A stretch of DNA of 41,986 bases from Paludibacteraceae bacterium (GTDB taxonomy: Bacteria > Bacteroidota > Bacteroidia > Bacteroidales > Paludibacteraceae), in contig JAKSLB010000029.1 in NCBI GenBank assembly GCA_024401435.1, positions 1-41,986 of the forward strand, written 5' to 3'. The stretch's first letter is position 1. Each line of letters opens with the position of its first letter. This document shows positions 40,935 to 41,986 of this stretch, one piece after another. A program made the translations under genes and the position numbers. Below the pieces are notes generated by a model that saw nothing but the letters and a program-made list of their open reading frames with translations, made no database searches and had not been told where the DNA came from.

Positions 40935-41986
40935 TTAAGACCAAAACGATGTATATTGCGTACGATCCAACTTCTCCTTCATCTCTACAATCTTTGCCAA
41001 AGACACACTCTTTTCCATACCTTCAAACGTCTGTGTCAAGAGATCATCCAATTTGTTCAATACCCGTTCTGTTTTATCTGCATCGCCCTCAATACGACTC
41101 AATATCTTCATAGAGGTCATCTCATCGAGAGCGTTGTTCAAGTATTCCTCACCACGGCACACGGCATAGACCAAGAACTCGTTACGAGTTCGGTAGGCTA
41201 TCTTGAAAGGTGTCTTGTCGAGCACAGCATTTACCGCTTGTAGATATTCTATCACCTTGTCACACAAGTCTTTATTGGCTGAATAGACATCCTTACCCTC
41301 TACTGTGAACGGAATGAGGACGCTTGGTTCACCATTGTCTTGGGGACCTATATATCCAAACTCGCTGGCTGCATTTTCTTCCAAACCTCCATTCAAATCC
41401 ACTTCGTTCATCTCGATGGTCATAGCACGGTCGAGTACCTTGCGACTGAAACTAAACGTTGTCTCATCCATATTGACAGTACCGACCACAAAGAGGTTTT
41501 GAGGGATGGAGATGCCTTCATTTAAAAATTGTTTGTGAAGTTGTTCGTTATCGGTTAATGTACTTACCAACGTATGATACCACTCTTGCGCCTCCTTTTT
41601 TAGCAATGGGTCAGTAACAATTCTTCCATCCTCCAATTTACGACTCTCAATAACGGAAAGATATTCAGCAAAATATTGTTCCACAGGAGCCAGATTCATT
41701 TCGTCCAAGCAGAGGAAATAAGGCACTGTAGGTTCGCTCCATGCCTTAGCCACGAACTTCAAGAAATCTCCAGCAATAAACTCAGGCTTCTCGCCAATAC
41801 GGCTCACATAGCCTATCAACTCCGAACTATCATGCCAGTTAGGCTTCACCTGAACCATTTCAAAATTGCGAGGCTTATGAGCTTTGTATTCATCATCTGT
41901 AGGTTGCCAGCACGCACGAGCCAACTCCCTCACAATTCGGCTCTTACCTGTTCCTGAAATTCCTGCGAGAAGAAGGAATGGCTTGG
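40935..41986 (-). CDS. McrB-like AAA+ GTPase, 5' end outside the window
   Basis: Partial: the frame runs off the right edge. The visible part starts KPFLLLAGISGTGKSRIVRE (Walker A), then VPYFLCLDEMNLAPVEQYFA (Walker B), LFVVGTVNMDETTFSFSRKV (the NxDxS/T-like McrB motif) and VLDRAMTIEMNEV. This is the McrB branch of AAA+ proteins, which form a GTP-driven ring that moves DNA to the nuclease. The N-terminal DNA-recognition domain, which decides the specificity, is not in the window. It is followed by the DUF2357 gene. Confidence 0.85.
   Translation of the reverse strand, partial: KPFLLLAGISGTGKSRIVRELARACWQPTDDEYKAHKPRNFEMVQVKPNWHDSSELIGYVSRIGEKPEFIAGDFLKFVAKAWSEPTVPYFLCLDEMNLAPVEQYFAEYLSVIESRKLEDGRIVTDPLLKKEAQEWYHTLVSTLTDNEQLHKQFLNEGISIPQNLFVVGTVNMDETTFSFSRKVLDRAMTIEMNEVDLNGGLEENAASEFGYIGPQDNGEPSVLIPFTVEGKDVYSANKDLCDKVIEYLQAVNAVLDKTPFKIAYRTRNEFLVYAVCRGEEYLNNALDEMTSMKILSRIEGDADKTERVLNKLDDLLTQTFEGMEKSVSLAKIVEMKEKLDRTQYTSFWS

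Overview
The window is a low-GC stretch of a Bacteroidota chromosome, most likely order Bacteroidales; family and species cannot be set from sequence alone. The evidence is repeated -7 boxes of the form TAnnTTTG (several with a TTG about 20 bases upstream), lipoproteins with the Bacteroidota-style acidic stretch after the lipid cysteine, a BspA-type leucine-rich repeat protein, menaquinone (menA) and Kdo (kdsA) synthesis, and IS3 and IS982 elements of types common in this phylum.

Layout. (1) 1-3820 is accessory and degraded. It holds two near-identical tandem cassettes on the minus strand, each an Rhs-core fragment, a C-terminal tail and a 116-aa immunity-like gene, plus a third core fragment, a truncated ORF, and IS3 and IS982 copies with their interiors deleted but their ends kept. 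(2) 3839-5941 encodes two exported proteins: a surface lipoprotein and a leucine-rich repeat protein. (3) 6174-15997 is mostly metabolism and transport: a sodium symporter with a 41-aa partner, an ACT-domain protein and phenylacetate-CoA ligase, NudC, the AzlCD exporter, a His/Cys-rich small heat shock protein, class II aldolase, a MATE exporter and a small lipoprotein. (4) 16000-20680 has a palindrome-rich intergenic region, thrS, and a divergent superoxide reductase/oxyR pair. (5) 20681-25440 has small lipoproteins, menA-kdsA, a MITE-like element, a broken AAA ATPase gene and a cas6-like fragment. (6) 25441-38620 is mainly housekeeping: an M48-TerB protease, two glycoside hydrolases, mtgA, yhcH-like, tRNA-Gly and tRNA-Tyr, ribH, a TPR protein, yicC-gmk-nadD, tsaB, rpsP, glyA and an OmpA-type protein. 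(7) 38802-41986 is a McrBC-like pair (DUF2357 nuclease plus a McrB-type AAA+ GTPase) that runs off the right edge.

Working together. The ACT protein and PaaK, probably with the downstream symporter, suggest handling of aryl acids. Superoxide reductase and OxyR form an oxidative-stress pair in what is probably an anaerobe. yicC, gmk and nadD form a tight operon. The McrBC-like pair is a candidate DNA-defence module. The least ordinary parts are the Rhs-tip cassette array at the left edge, the McrBC-like pair at the right edge, a structured leader before azlCD, and a possible structured RNA near 16.2-16.45 kb.
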